Source: Spirochaetales bacterium
GTDB taxonomy: Bacteria; Spirochaetota; Spirochaetia; Sphaerochaetales; Sphaerochaetaceae
Assembly: GCA_012519115.1 (NCBI GenBank)
Contig: JAAYQW010000023.1
Location: forward strand, 1-34,835
Direction of reading: 5' to 3'
DNA: 34,835 bases
Shown here one piece after another: positions 16,804-23,960 of this stretch. The translations under genes and the position numbers were made by a program. Below the pieces are notes generated by a model. It saw only the letters and a list, made by a program, of their open reading frames with translations, had not been told where the DNA came from and ran no database searches. Numbering within the stretch: the first letter of the stretch is position 1; each line of letters opens with the position of its first letter.

Positions 16804-18588
16804 TTACTCCAGCTCCTGTTTTATCCTAGCGATTTCCTCTTCAATTTCGAGGCGTTCCTTCAACAATTCTTCGATCGCCTCGCTATCGTTGCCCTCAAGC
16901 TGCGTTATATCCAATAAGCGCTTATTGGATTGGCGCTTTTTCTCCCAGGACCGAAGTCGAATCCGAAGCAACCCCTCGTTTAAAATCTTGTGCGGCTCAT
17001 TTCTAAACTCCGCCAATCCGAACGAAGAGGAAAGGTCGCTTTTCACCTGTTCACTATCGAGCAGCTGCAAAAGGTATTCACTGCTTGCGAGGGAATCCTC
17101 CCGGGCGGCCTGCTCCAACGCTTCATACAGTTCATGGGCTTTCGGATCATTCAAACTTTCAAAGCCGATCGAAGTTCGGGTCTTCAGGTAAAGCTCCCGG
17201 TTGTTCGCCACGGTCAGCATCAGGTAATAATCCGGAGAAATCGATGCGGGATTCAATGGAGTTATCGGTTGCACGTCTTGTTCGACCGCCGGTTTTTTCG
17301 GGGCTTGCTCCTTGGAATATTCTTCATGTATCGATGCCTCGTCGATATCCAGCAGATCGCTGAGCGTCTTGATCAGCTCCTGTCGCTCGATTTCGCTGTG
17401 CGTCACCCGCAGGTAGGGCTTGAGCCGGTTAAACACTCGGGCCTTCCCTTTAGCCGTGGAAGCATCATGGCTGTGCAGCTGAGCGTTAAGCAGAAATCGG
17501 AATCCGTCGAGGGATGAGGACAGCTCCTTCCTGAGCGCTTCCTCCGAGCCCCGTTCAATGAGTTCCGATGGATCGTTGGCGCTCGTAAGAGCAAGCACTC
17601 TGTTGACCATCCCCAGATCCTGAGCGATCAGCAACGCTTTGGCGGTCGCTTCCTGCCCCGCTCGATCATTGTCGAAAAGAATCTCGACGGTATCACAGTA
17701 TCGGTGGAGCAGCTTCCCCTGTTCCGGGGTGAAGGAAGTACCCAGAGGCGCCATCGCATTGGTGAAACCCGCCTGGTGGAGGGCAACCACATCGAAGTTC
17801 CCCTCGCATAGGATCGCCTTGCGCTCCTGTTTGATCGTATCCAGCGATTCATAGAGCCCGAAAAGGTTATGCTTCTTCGAATAGATCACCGTCTCCGGAG
17901 TGTTGATGTACTTCGCTTTGGAGGTGTTTGAAAGATCCCTGCCTCCGAACGCCACGACTTTGCCTTGCCAATTCCGGATGGGGAAGATCAATCGGTCCAC
18001 GAAGAGCGGATAGGTCGGATTCTTTTGGCTGAAGAGACCGCTTTGAGCGAGCAGCTCATCACTGTAATGCTGTTTCTTCAAGAATTGGTACAACCACGAT
18101 CCGTCACGGGGAGCATATCCGAGAAGAAACGTATCCCACATCGGAACAGCGACATTCCTCTTCTTCAGATAGGAGCGGGCATATGACCCGCTTGATCCGG
18201 ATTTCAGGAGATAGGCGAAGGAACCGGCAATCCGCCCGTACAGCTCGTAGAGATTTTCCGAAAGATCGCGCTGAGCCCGCTGGGCGGGTGTTTCTTCTTC
18301 CAGTTCCACTCCTGTTCGCTGGGCGAGCATTTTTACCGCTTCATGGAACGGAACTTTTTCCATCTCCATGATGAAGTCGAAGACCGATCCCCCCTTTTTA
18401 CAGGAAAAACAGTAATAAAACCCCTCTTGATCGACGACGCTGAATGAAGGGGTCCGCTCTTCGTGAAATGGGCACAATCCCCAGAGGCGCCCGCCTCTTG
18501 AGGAAAGGGTGACGTAATCACTGACCACTTCGCTGATCGACAGGCGAGCTTTGATTTGTTGGAGAGTGGATTCAGCAATCTTTGCCAT
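16804..18588 (-). CDS. dnaG: DNA primase
   Basis: A 594-residue primase that makes RNA primers for replication. The N-terminal CHC2 zinc finger has C39, H42, C60 and C63 (GLCPFHEE and YYCFSCKKGG). The RNA polymerase and Toprim core includes NPTYPLFVDRLIFPIRNWQG, the ILCEGNFDVVALHQAG glutamate and the FDNDRAGQEAT acidic motif. A C-terminal helical region for DnaB binding ends the protein. The ATG at 18588 follows AGGAGACC and lies 8 nt after the upstream stop. It belongs to the primase-sigma operon type, though rpsU is absent and a YkgJ-like gene takes the upstream place. Confidence 0.97.
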   Translation of the reverse strand: MAKIAESTLQQIKARLSISEVVSDYVTLSSRGGRLWGLCPFHEERTPSFSVVDQEGFYYCFSCKKGGSVFDFIMEMEKVPFHEAVKMLAQRTGVELEEETPAQRAQRDLSENLYELYGRIAGSFAYLLKSGSSGSYARSYLKKRNVAVPMWDTFLLGYAPRDGSWLYQFLKKQHYSDELLAQSGLFSQKNPTYPLFVDRLIFPIRNWQGKVVAFGGRDLSNTSKAKYINTPETVIYSKKHNLFGLYESLDTIKQERKAILCEGNFDVVALHQAGFTNAMAPLGTSFTPEQGKLLHRYCDTVEILFDNDRAGQEATAKALLIAQDLGMVNRVLALTSANDPSELIERGSEEALRKELSSSLDGFRFLLNAQLHSHDASTAKGKARVFNRLKPYLRVTHSEIERQELIKTLSDLLDIDEASIHEEYSKEQAPKKPAVEQDVQPITPLNPASISPDYYLMLTVANNRELYLKTRTSIGFESLNDPKAHELYEALEQAAREDSLASSEYLLQLLDSEQVKSDLSSSFGLAEFRNEPHKILNEGLLRIRLRSWEKKRQSNKRLLDITQLEGNDSEAIEELLKERLEIEEEIARIKQELE

Positions 18589-18596
18589 CTGGTCTC

Positions 18597-19037
18597 CTAT
18601 ATGATCATGATCAGTCCGTTGGCGATCCGCTGGCGAATGAAACCGTCAATTTCCTTCTTGCTGTACCGTTTCCCGTGACCGATTCCGGGACACGACCGGG
18701 CTTCTTCTTCCCATGTCTCTTCACTTTCAATGATCGTGCCCCAAAACGGGTAGGTTCGGCATTGGACCGGACGGGCTTCGTACACGGTACATCCGTACGG
18801 GCTCAAGAAGATGCAGTCGTGGTTCTTTTTCTCAACCAGGCTGATCATCTTGTACGCACCCATATCGACGTAGCGGCAATATGTCTTGATGAATGTTTGT
18901 TGATCCAGTCTGGCATGGGTACAGAGACGATCGAGGTCGGCTTGGGAGAGAAATACGAACCCCGGTTCGACCCCGCAACAATAGACGCAGCCTGATACGC
19001 AGGAGAATTGCAGACCTTCATCGTAGAAGCTACTCAT
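18597..19037 (-). CDS. YkgJ-family cysteine cluster protein
   Basis: A 146-residue protein of the CxxxCxxCC zinc/iron-binding family (UPF0153). The cluster is C13, C17, C20 and C21 (FSCVSGCVYCCG); further conserved cysteines are in DCIFLSPYGCTVYEARPVQCRTYPFWG. Members are thought to bind Fe-S or zinc and are of uncertain function. The start at 19037 follows AAGGGGTG. The gene lies directly downstream of the tRNA-Tyr terminator with no separate promoter that I can see, so it may depend on read-through. dnaG follows after 8 nt. Confidence 0.87.
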   Translation of the reverse strand: MSSFYDEGLQFSCVSGCVYCCGVEPGFVFLSQADLDRLCTHARLDQQTFIKTYCRYVDMGAYKMISLVEKKNHDCIFLSPYGCTVYEARPVQCRTYPFWGTIIESEETWEEEARSCPGIGHGKRYSKKEIDGFIRQRIANGLIMII

Positions 19038-19059
19038 CTACACCCCTTTTTCGCGATGA

Positions 19060-19091
19060 CAAACAAAGGCCTTCCTCGTAGAAGAAGGCCT
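19060..19091 (-). terminator. Terminator of tRNA-Tyr
   Basis: On the minus strand AGGCCTTC (19091-19084) pairs with GAAGGCCT (19074-19067), with three further inner pairs, followed by TTTGTTTG. A strong GC-rich stem with an imperfect T-run. Confidence 0.7.
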
Positions 19092-19096
19092 ACAAT

Positions 19097-19179
19097 TGGA
19101 GAGAGAAGGATTCGAACCTTCGAAGGTGATAACCAACAGATTTACAGTCTGCCCCCTTTGGCCGCTTGGGTACCTCTCC
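19097..19179 (-). tRNA. tRNA-Tyr (anticodon GTA)
   Basis: An 83-nt class II tRNA on the minus strand. The acceptor GGAGAGG (19179-19173) pairs with TCTCTCC with one G-T pair; the anticodon loop is CTGTAAA with anticodon GTA; a long variable arm and the T-arm GAAGG-TTCGAAT-CCTTC follow. The discriminator base is A and the 3' CCA is not encoded. The long variable arm is typical of bacterial tRNA-Tyr. Confidence 0.95.
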
Positions 19180-19202
19180 CTGTCAAAAGACAACCGTACA
19201 GT

Positions 19203-19231
19203 ACAATACAAGCTATTACTCCCTTTGTCAA
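19203..19231 (-). promoter_or_regulatory. tRNA-Tyr promoter
   Basis: TTGACA (19231-19226), 17 nt, TATTGT (19208-19203) on the minus strand. The start would be near 19196, about 17 nt before the tRNA. Confidence 0.7.
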
Positions 19232-19264
19232 CCGCGCTAAGGGAATTTGCCCAAAAACCGCTTC

Positions 19265-19294
19265 TTGACACACCCGCGCCCTGACCGATATAGT
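19265..19294 (+). promoter_or_regulatory. tRNA-Thr promoter
   Basis: TTGACA (19265-19270), 18 nt, TATAGT (19289-19294). The start would be near 19301, a few nt before the tRNA. It is divergent from the tRNA-Tyr promoter. Confidence 0.7.
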
Positions 19295-19304
19295 TGCACA
19301 CGAT

Positions 19305-19376
19305 GCCGACTTAGCTCAGCGGTAGAGCACGTGACTTGTAATCTCGGGGTCGTCAGTTCAATTCTGACAGTCGGCT
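19305..19376 (+). tRNA. tRNA-Thr (anticodon TGT)
   Basis: A 72-nt tRNA. The acceptor GCCGACT (19305-19311) pairs perfectly with AGTCGGC (19369-19375). The D-arm is TAGCTCAGCGGTAGAGCA-like, the anticodon loop is CTTGTAA with anticodon TGT, and the T-arm contains GTTCAATTC. The discriminator is T and no CCA is encoded. Confidence 0.95.
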
Positions 19377-19381
19377 TCCTG

Positions 19382-19408
19382 GCGGTGTACTTCGGTATGC
19401 CGCTTTTT
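19382..19408 (+). terminator. Terminator of tRNA-Thr
   Basis: GCGGTGTAC and GTATGCCGC form a 9-bp stem (two G-T pairs) closed by a TTCG tetraloop, followed by five T residues at 19404-19408. The last base is the end of the convergent aroA stop codon. No T-run follows on the minus strand, so it is one-directional. Confidence 0.85.
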
Positions 19409-20706
19409 CATGTTCCGTCGTGATGGACGACCTTCATCCCGCACTCTTCAAACCGTTCAAAGAAATCGGGGAATGATACCGCGACGCATTCCGTTTCGGT
19501 GATGGTGATCTCCTCCCTTGCCGCCAGCGCCGCCGCCACCATCGCCATCGCGATTCGATGATCTCCTGCGGAAGACACCGTTCCACCTCTGATGGGAGTC
19601 GGGCCATGGACGTGGAGCTCATCCTCCCCTATCTCCAGCGAGCACCCCAATCGATTGAGGCGCTCGGTCATTTCAAAGACCCGATCGGTTTCCTTTACTC
19701 GTACATGGGAGATATTGGTGAACGTCGTCGTTCCATGCGCCTGCGTCGCCGCCACGACGAGAGAAGGAAGCGCATCGGGGATATCCGCCAGATCGATTTC
19801 CTGCAAGGCGATGAGCGGTTTGCCGCCCCTGATCGAAAGAGTTCCCTCAAGAGGATGCACAGCGATGTCGGCTCCCATAGCTTTGAGAATATCGACTACC
19901 CGTTTATCCCCCTGACTGTCGGAAAAGTCCAGACCGGTGATCGTGAGGTCGGAAGGGGTCAGTACGGAAGCGACCAATGGAAATGCTGCCGCCGACCAAT
20001 CACCGCTGACGGTCACTTCACGCCCCCGGTACGTCTTTGTATTGGGAACTTCAAAATATTCATAGTTGCTTGGATTCTCCACCTCGATGCCGAACCTCTT
20101 CATCCAATCGAGCGTCAGCTGAACGTATGGCTTTTCCAGCCCGTTGTGGACGGTGATGGTAACGGGAATCTCCGCAAACGGGCTCACCAGAAGCAGGCTG
20201 GAGACGAATTGACTGTTGAAGCCTTGCAGAGTGACGGTTCCGCCAAGAAGAGGACCTGTGATCGTGACCGGCGGAGAGACCTTGTTGGGATTATGCACCG
20301 AAACCTCGACGCCCAGATCCTCAAGGGCATCGAACAGCGTCTTGAAGGGCCGCCTTTGGATCTGCTCGTCGCCGGTAAGCGTGACCGGTCTTCGGGCCAA
20401 CGACGCGATCGATGAAAAAAAAGAGGTCGCCGTTCCGCTGTTTCCCAGATCGAGGCTCTTCTGAGGAGCTTCAAGATGACGCCCCACTCCTTCGACGATC
20501 CACCGGTCCCCTGCTTCAGTGATGGATGCCCCTAGAGCGATCGCCGCTTCTTTGGCGGAAAGTCCGTCTCCGGAGGCCAGCGGATTGTGAATGACCGAAC
20601 GCCCTTCGGAAAGCATCGAAAGGAGCACCGCCCTGATCGTGTCGCTTTTGGAGCCCGGAACGGCCATCGTTCCCCTCAATGCGCCCCTCTGAATCGTTAC
20701 GTTCAT
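19408..20706 (-). CDS. aroA: 3-phosphoshikimate 1-carboxyvinyltransferase (EPSP synthase)
   Basis: A 432-residue enzyme joining shikimate 3-phosphate and phosphoenolpyruvate in the shikimate pathway. Visible motifs are PGSKSDTIRA (17-26), LGNSGTATSF (87-96), GDEQIQRRPF with the conserved PEP-site arginine, NSQFVSSLLLVSPF, GDWSAAAFPL, the HVRVKETDRV substrate-binding stretch, and AGDHRIAMAM. Where most family members have NxGTxxR, residue 95 is serine. ATG overlaps the aroH stop as ATGA, with AGGAAAG as the ribosome-binding site. The gene ends against the tRNA-Thr terminator. Confidence 0.95.
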   Translation of the reverse strand: MNVTIQRGALRGTMAVPGSKSDTIRAVLLSMLSEGRSVIHNPLASGDGLSAKEAAIALGASITEAGDRWIVEGVGRHLEAPQKSLDLGNSGTATSFFSSIASLARRPVTLTGDEQIQRRPFKTLFDALEDLGVEVSVHNPNKVSPPVTITGPLLGGTVTLQGFNSQFVSSLLLVSPFAEIPVTITVHNGLEKPYVQLTLDWMKRFGIEVENPSNYEYFEVPNTKTYRGREVTVSGDWSAAAFPLVASVLTPSDLTITGLDFSDSQGDKRVVDILKAMGADIAVHPLEGTLSIRGGKPLIALQEIDLADIPDALPSLVVAATQAHGTTTFTNISHVRVKETDRVFEMTERLNRLGCSLEIGEDELHVHGPTPIRGGTVSSAGDHRIAMAMVAAALAAREEITITETECVAVSFPDFFERFEECGMKVVHHDGT

Positions 20707-21077
20707 TCTTTCCTCATCAGATCGGGGCGAAGGAGTTCCGCCCCGTCAAGATAGACCGGCTTAAGATCGCTTTTATGAATCTTCAAGATGAAAAGCATTC
20801 GAATCACTCGACTCATCATCCCCTCGATTTCAAGCTCCGGCATGCAGAACAACGGCACGTTGGAAGCAAGGTTTCCCCTCCTCAGACCCGTTGCCGGATT
20901 GAGAGATTTCAAATCTCCGGTCTGAGTGATCAGCAACGAAGCGATTTGCTCTTCCTGCAGGTTGTTTGCTTCCAATATGCCAACAAAGAGCTTTTGAGCC
21001 GCTTGAGCGATCGCTTCCTTGGAATCGACGGCGACGTGAATAGCGCCGCGCACTGCTGAGATCTGAGGAGTATCCAC
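20703..21077 (-). CDS. aroH: Chorismate mutase, AroH type
   Basis: A 124-residue trimeric AroH-fold mutase converting chorismate to prephenate for Phe/Tyr synthesis. Family landmarks are SAVRGAIHVAVDSKEAI at the start, LLITQTGDL, the LFCMPELEIEG stretch with RVIRMLFIL, and the C-terminal PVYLDGAELLRPDL. I place the start at GTG 21077, with GGGGTGGG 5 nt upstream and 1 nt after the previous stop; GTG 21086 is also possible. The frame upstream of it is only the shadow of the membrane-protein gene. It overlaps aroA by 4 nt, so two shikimate-branch steps are co-expressed. Confidence 0.9.
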   Translation of the reverse strand: MDTPQISAVRGAIHVAVDSKEAIAQAAQKLFVGILEANNLQEEQIASLLITQTGDLKSLNPATGLRRGNLASNVPLFCMPELEIEGMMSRVIRMLFILKIHKSDLKPVYLDGAELLRPDLMRKE

Positions 21078-21078
21078 G

Positions 21079-21429
21079 TTACCCACCCCACTGTATTGAA
21101 AGTCCTTGATGGACCAGCGTATTGATGATTTCGATGAGCGTCGCCATGAGAATGACCGCTCCGATTCGAAGAATCGTGAAACATATCGGAGAAAATGGAA
21201 ATACCTTGTCAACAAACCAGACAACAATGGAGAATGCCAAAACCCACACTCCGAAGATGACGCTCGAGTATCCGACAAGCTTCAGCAAAAAGCTCAACAA
21301 CGTTTCAAAGGACGTGTCAACAAGGAAAAAACCGCCCAGAATATAGAGGAGGAAAAAAAACAGGTACAAAAAGAGAGTATATGTGTGGACCCGGCTTGAA
21401 AACGCCAAGAGCCTTCGCTCATGCAACAT
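21079..21429 (-). CDS. Small multi-pass membrane protein, unknown
   Basis: A 116-residue hydrophobic protein with about three transmembrane segments (TYTLFLYLFFFLLYILGGFF, then SSVIFGVWVLAFSIVVWFV, and TILRIGAVILMATLIEIINT). A short basic N-terminus suggests the N-in orientation. I recognise no family. The ATG at 21429 lies 16 nt after the thiN stop; the open frame continues upstream only inside thiN. It is in the thiN-aroH-aroA series, whose neighbours do not explain its job. Confidence 0.6.
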   Translation of the reverse strand: MLHERRLLAFSSRVHTYTLFLYLFFFLLYILGGFFLVDTSFETLLSFLLKLVGYSSVIFGVWVLAFSIVVWFVDKVFPFSPICFTILRIGAVILMATLIEIINTLVHQGLSIQWGG

Positions 21430-21445
21430 GCTTCGATCGTAGCAC

Positions 21446-22072
21446 CTAAGCGCCGGTATCTGCAACCGGAAAACAGAGGAAGATCGGATCGCCTTCAACC
21501 GAGACATCCAGCACGTCGGCGGCCGTCCGGTTGGAAAGCGAGATCGATTCCGTCGTCAATCGATACTCCTTCAGCGGCCAGACCAGATCGGAAGCGTTGA
21601 CGACACTCTCGCCGGTAAAGGAAGCGGGCAGAAAACTGAGCGTCCGTCCCGCCGAAGTGATGAATCTTCGTTTGCGGTGAACGCTGTAAAGCGATTCATA
21701 CGTGGTGTGCCAGGCAAGCGGAAGACCGTAGCGATCAAAGAGCGAATACGTCTGAAGAAGATGATCCATCCGATATCCGCCCCCACCGATGAGGGTATAC
21801 GCAGCCATCCCCCGCTCCCGACCGATCATCAGAGCCAGCTCCGTATCGCTTTCGAGCTTCATATCATGGTCTTTGTGAATGATCTCGCCGACTCGCTCCG
21901 GTCGTATTTGCGCCGAATCGAAATCACCGACCCATATATCGGCGAACAAGTCGTGTTTTACCGCGAACTCGATACCGCTGTCGGCGACCACGATGAATCG
22001 GTAGGATTCGAGGTGAAGATCTTCAAGCGCTTTCGGAGCTCCCCCACCGGTGATTATCAACGCATGGCCCAT
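21446..22072 (-). CDS. thiN: Thiamine pyrophosphokinase
   Basis: A 208-residue enzyme transferring pyrophosphate from ATP to thiamine. Motifs visible are the N-terminal ALIITGGGAPKAL, ADSGIEFAVKHDLFADIWVGDFDS (30-53, with the metal-binding GDFDS), KLESDTELAL (72-81) and GGGGYRMDHLL (96-106). The C-terminal beta-sandwich carries LSLSNRTAADVLDVSVEGD, close to the usual SNxF/V motif. The ATG at 22072 follows AGGAGGGAAAGGGGG; an upstream ATG at 22105 would add 11 residues through this ribosome-binding site. It is the first gene of the thiN-membrane protein-aroH-aroA series. Confidence 0.9.
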   Translation of the reverse strand: MGHALIITGGGAPKALEDLHLESYRFIVVADSGIEFAVKHDLFADIWVGDFDSAQIRPERVGEIIHKDHDMKLESDTELALMIGRERGMAAYTLIGGGGYRMDHLLQTYSLFDRYGLPLAWHTTYESLYSVHRKRRFITSAGRTLSFLPASFTGESVVNASDLVWPLKEYRLTTESISLSNRTAADVLDVSVEGDPIFLCFPVADTGA

Positions 22073-22139
22073 CCCCCTTTCCCTCCTTTGCGCCTTTCGA
22101 TACACTTACGAACAATAGCATACAATAAAGAGGATACCA

Positions 22140-23459
22140 ATGCCCACGACGTTCGAGCGATTAGCTGCATACGGCGTTCAACCGCCGACAATCTTAGTAC
22201 CGAAGAAAGAAATCGATTTGCAAAAATGGGCGGTCGTCGCCTGCGACCAGTATACTTCGGAACCGGAGTATTGGAAACGGGTCGAAGCATATGTAGGTGA
22301 TGCGCCCTCTGCGCTGAAGCTGATCTACCCCGAAGTATATCTTGAAGAGAAGAATCCCCGAAAGCGGATCGCCGCGATCAACCGGTCGATGAACCGGTAT
22401 CTCGAAGATGATCTTTTTGACGTCTACGAAAAAAGCTTCTTTCTCATTCATAGGGAGGACGAAGGAGGCGGCAACGGTCGATGGGGCCTTCTCGCAGCGT
22501 TGGATCTGGAACACTACGATTGGAACAACGGCTCGCGCACCCTCATCAGGGCAAGTGAAGAAACGATTCTCGATCGGATTCCTCCCCGCAAGACGATTCG
22601 CCATGATGCCGCATTGGAGATACCCCATATCCTCGTCATGATCGACGATCCGGATGATACAATCATTGAACCGCTGAGCAGAAACATATCCGCCTTCCGC
22701 CAAGTCTACTCCACGTCTTTGATGGAAAGGGGCGGAACGGTTACGGCGTGGCAGATCGACGAAGAAACGGAGTTTCATCGCCTTGCAGATCGGTTCGAGG
22801 CTCTGCTCGAGAAGCAAGAGGCGGAAGATCCGTTCCTCTTTGCGATGGGCGACGGCAATCATAGCCTGGCGACGGCGAAGAGCTGCTGGCTTGACATCAA
22901 AAAAGAATTATCAGAAGAAGAGATGGCCGATCATCCGGCTCGTTGGGCGCTGGTTGAAATCCAAAACATCTATGACCCGGGCATCATCTTCGAACCGATT
23001 CACCGGTTGCTCTTTTCGATCGAGCATCAATCATTCCTTGATGCCCTTGGCACCTTCTGCGCCTCTTATGAAACAAAGCCTCTCTCCTCCGTCGAGGAAT
23101 TGAACCATCATCTCGCCTTGGACGATGGTGTTCAGCGTTTCGGATATAAAGACGAGAAGCGATTCCTCCTCTTTTCGCTGGTCGATCCCGCCTCTTCGTT
23201 GGTTGCCGAAACGATCCAGAACGTGATTGATCGATTATTGGAGAAGCGATTGGCGACGGTCGACTACACCCACGGAGAAGAGGTCACGCTTCGGCTGGGA
23301 TCGCTTCCGACGAATGCCGCGATCATTCTCCCCATTTTCCCCAAGTCGGCATTTTTCAAAACCGTCAAGGAGGAAGGCAGACTGCCAAGGAAAACGTTCT
23401 CGATCGGGCATGCTCACCAGAAGCGCTTCTACCTTGAAGCTCGAAAAATCATCGATTGA
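22140..23459 (+). CDS. DUF1015-family protein
   Basis: A 439-residue protein of DUF1015, a widespread but poorly characterised family. The N-terminus has the characteristic AVVACDQYTSEPEYW, and GDGNHSLATAK lies at residues 237-247. In Thermotoga and spirochaetes members sit near metabolic genes; some have been discussed in serine or phosphonate metabolism, but no activity can be assigned here. The ATG at 22140 has an AAAGAGGA ribosome-binding site. The promoter region is shared with the divergent thiN gene (22073-22139). The 3' end overlaps the convergent FtsB-like gene by 11 nt. Confidence 0.88.
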   Translation: MPTTFERLAAYGVQPPTILVPKKEIDLQKWAVVACDQYTSEPEYWKRVEAYVGDAPSALKLIYPEVYLEEKNPRKRIAAINRSMNRYLEDDLFDVYEKSFFLIHREDEGGGNGRWGLLAALDLEHYDWNNGSRTLIRASEETILDRIPPRKTIRHDAALEIPHILVMIDDPDDTIIEPLSRNISAFRQVYSTSLMERGGTVTAWQIDEETEFHRLADRFEALLEKQEAEDPFLFAMGDGNHSLATAKSCWLDIKKELSEEEMADHPARWALVEIQNIYDPGIIFEPIHRLLFSIEHQSFLDALGTFCASYETKPLSSVEELNHHLALDDGVQRFGYKDEKRFLLFSLVDPASSLVAETIQNVIDRLLEKRLATVDYTHGEEVTLRLGSLPTNAAIILPIFPKSAFFKTVKEEGRLPRKTFSIGHAHQKRFYLEARKIID

Positions 23460-23883
23460 CACGTCTTCTATCTATGATATAGGCAAGCATGGTTGCGAGA
23501 AAAGCGGGGAGCAAGGCCCAGAGCGCGAGCGTGGTACGACCCACACCTTCAAAGAATTCACACCTCCCTTCGATTGGCCGATCTTTGAGGATATCGGGGT
23601 ATTCGCGCTCTTCCAAAGGGAAGTAGTACACGACCTCTCCTTCACTTTGGTAGCCATACTTGAACGCAGCGTCTCGAAGAGCATCTTCCTTGTCCATCTG
23701 AGATTCTTGGCGCTCAAGAGCCTGGATTTGAATCCGAAGAAGGTTTTGATTATAGGAAAGGCGTTGGATTTCCGCTTTCAGTGCTCGGTTGTGCAGGTAG
23801 CCTCCTTGGCCAAAAATGGCCAGGAGAAGGAGAAATGTGAAGAAATAGGTCAATAAACCTGCTAGCAAGCTTCTCTTATGCAT
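23449..23883 (-). CDS. FtsB/DivIC-like septum-formation protein with extra membrane segment
   Basis: A 144-residue protein. A transmembrane segment (6-25) is followed by a coiled coil (30-65, LKAEIQRLSYNQNLLRIQIQ) and the family stretch DALRDAAFKYGYQSEGEVVYYF (68-88), the profile of FtsB/DivIC division proteins. Those proteins normally end soon after; here a second hydrophobic segment follows (117-137), then RRRVNR. The start at 23883 has only AAAG as a possible ribosome-binding site. It is divergent from the degenerate-GGDEF membrane protein. A division role is likely by family but the second segment is unusual. Confidence 0.7.
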   Translation of the reverse strand: MHKRSLLAGLLTYFFTFLLLLAIFGQGGYLHNRALKAEIQRLSYNQNLLRIQIQALERQESQMDKEDALRDAAFKYGYQSEGEVVYYFPLEEREYPDILKDRPIEGRCEFFEGVGRTTLALWALLPAFLATMLAYIIDRRRVNR

Positions 23884-23960
23884 ATAAATCTTTAATATTT
23901 ATAGTAAAGTATGATACTATGAGTATTATATAGGAATCTGACCTGGCTGTGGAGGTAAGA
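23884..23960. promoter_or_regulatory. Divergent promoter region, FtsB-like / GGDEF-like
   Basis: An AT-rich 77-nt region. AGTAT-G-ATACT at 23908-23918 is a perfect palindrome. TATTAT at 23924-23929 could be the -10 of the plus-strand gene, with a start near 23936. No convincing -35 elements are visible. TATGATACTAT (23910-23920) is identical to 1587-1597 upstream of recA. Confidence 0.35.
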
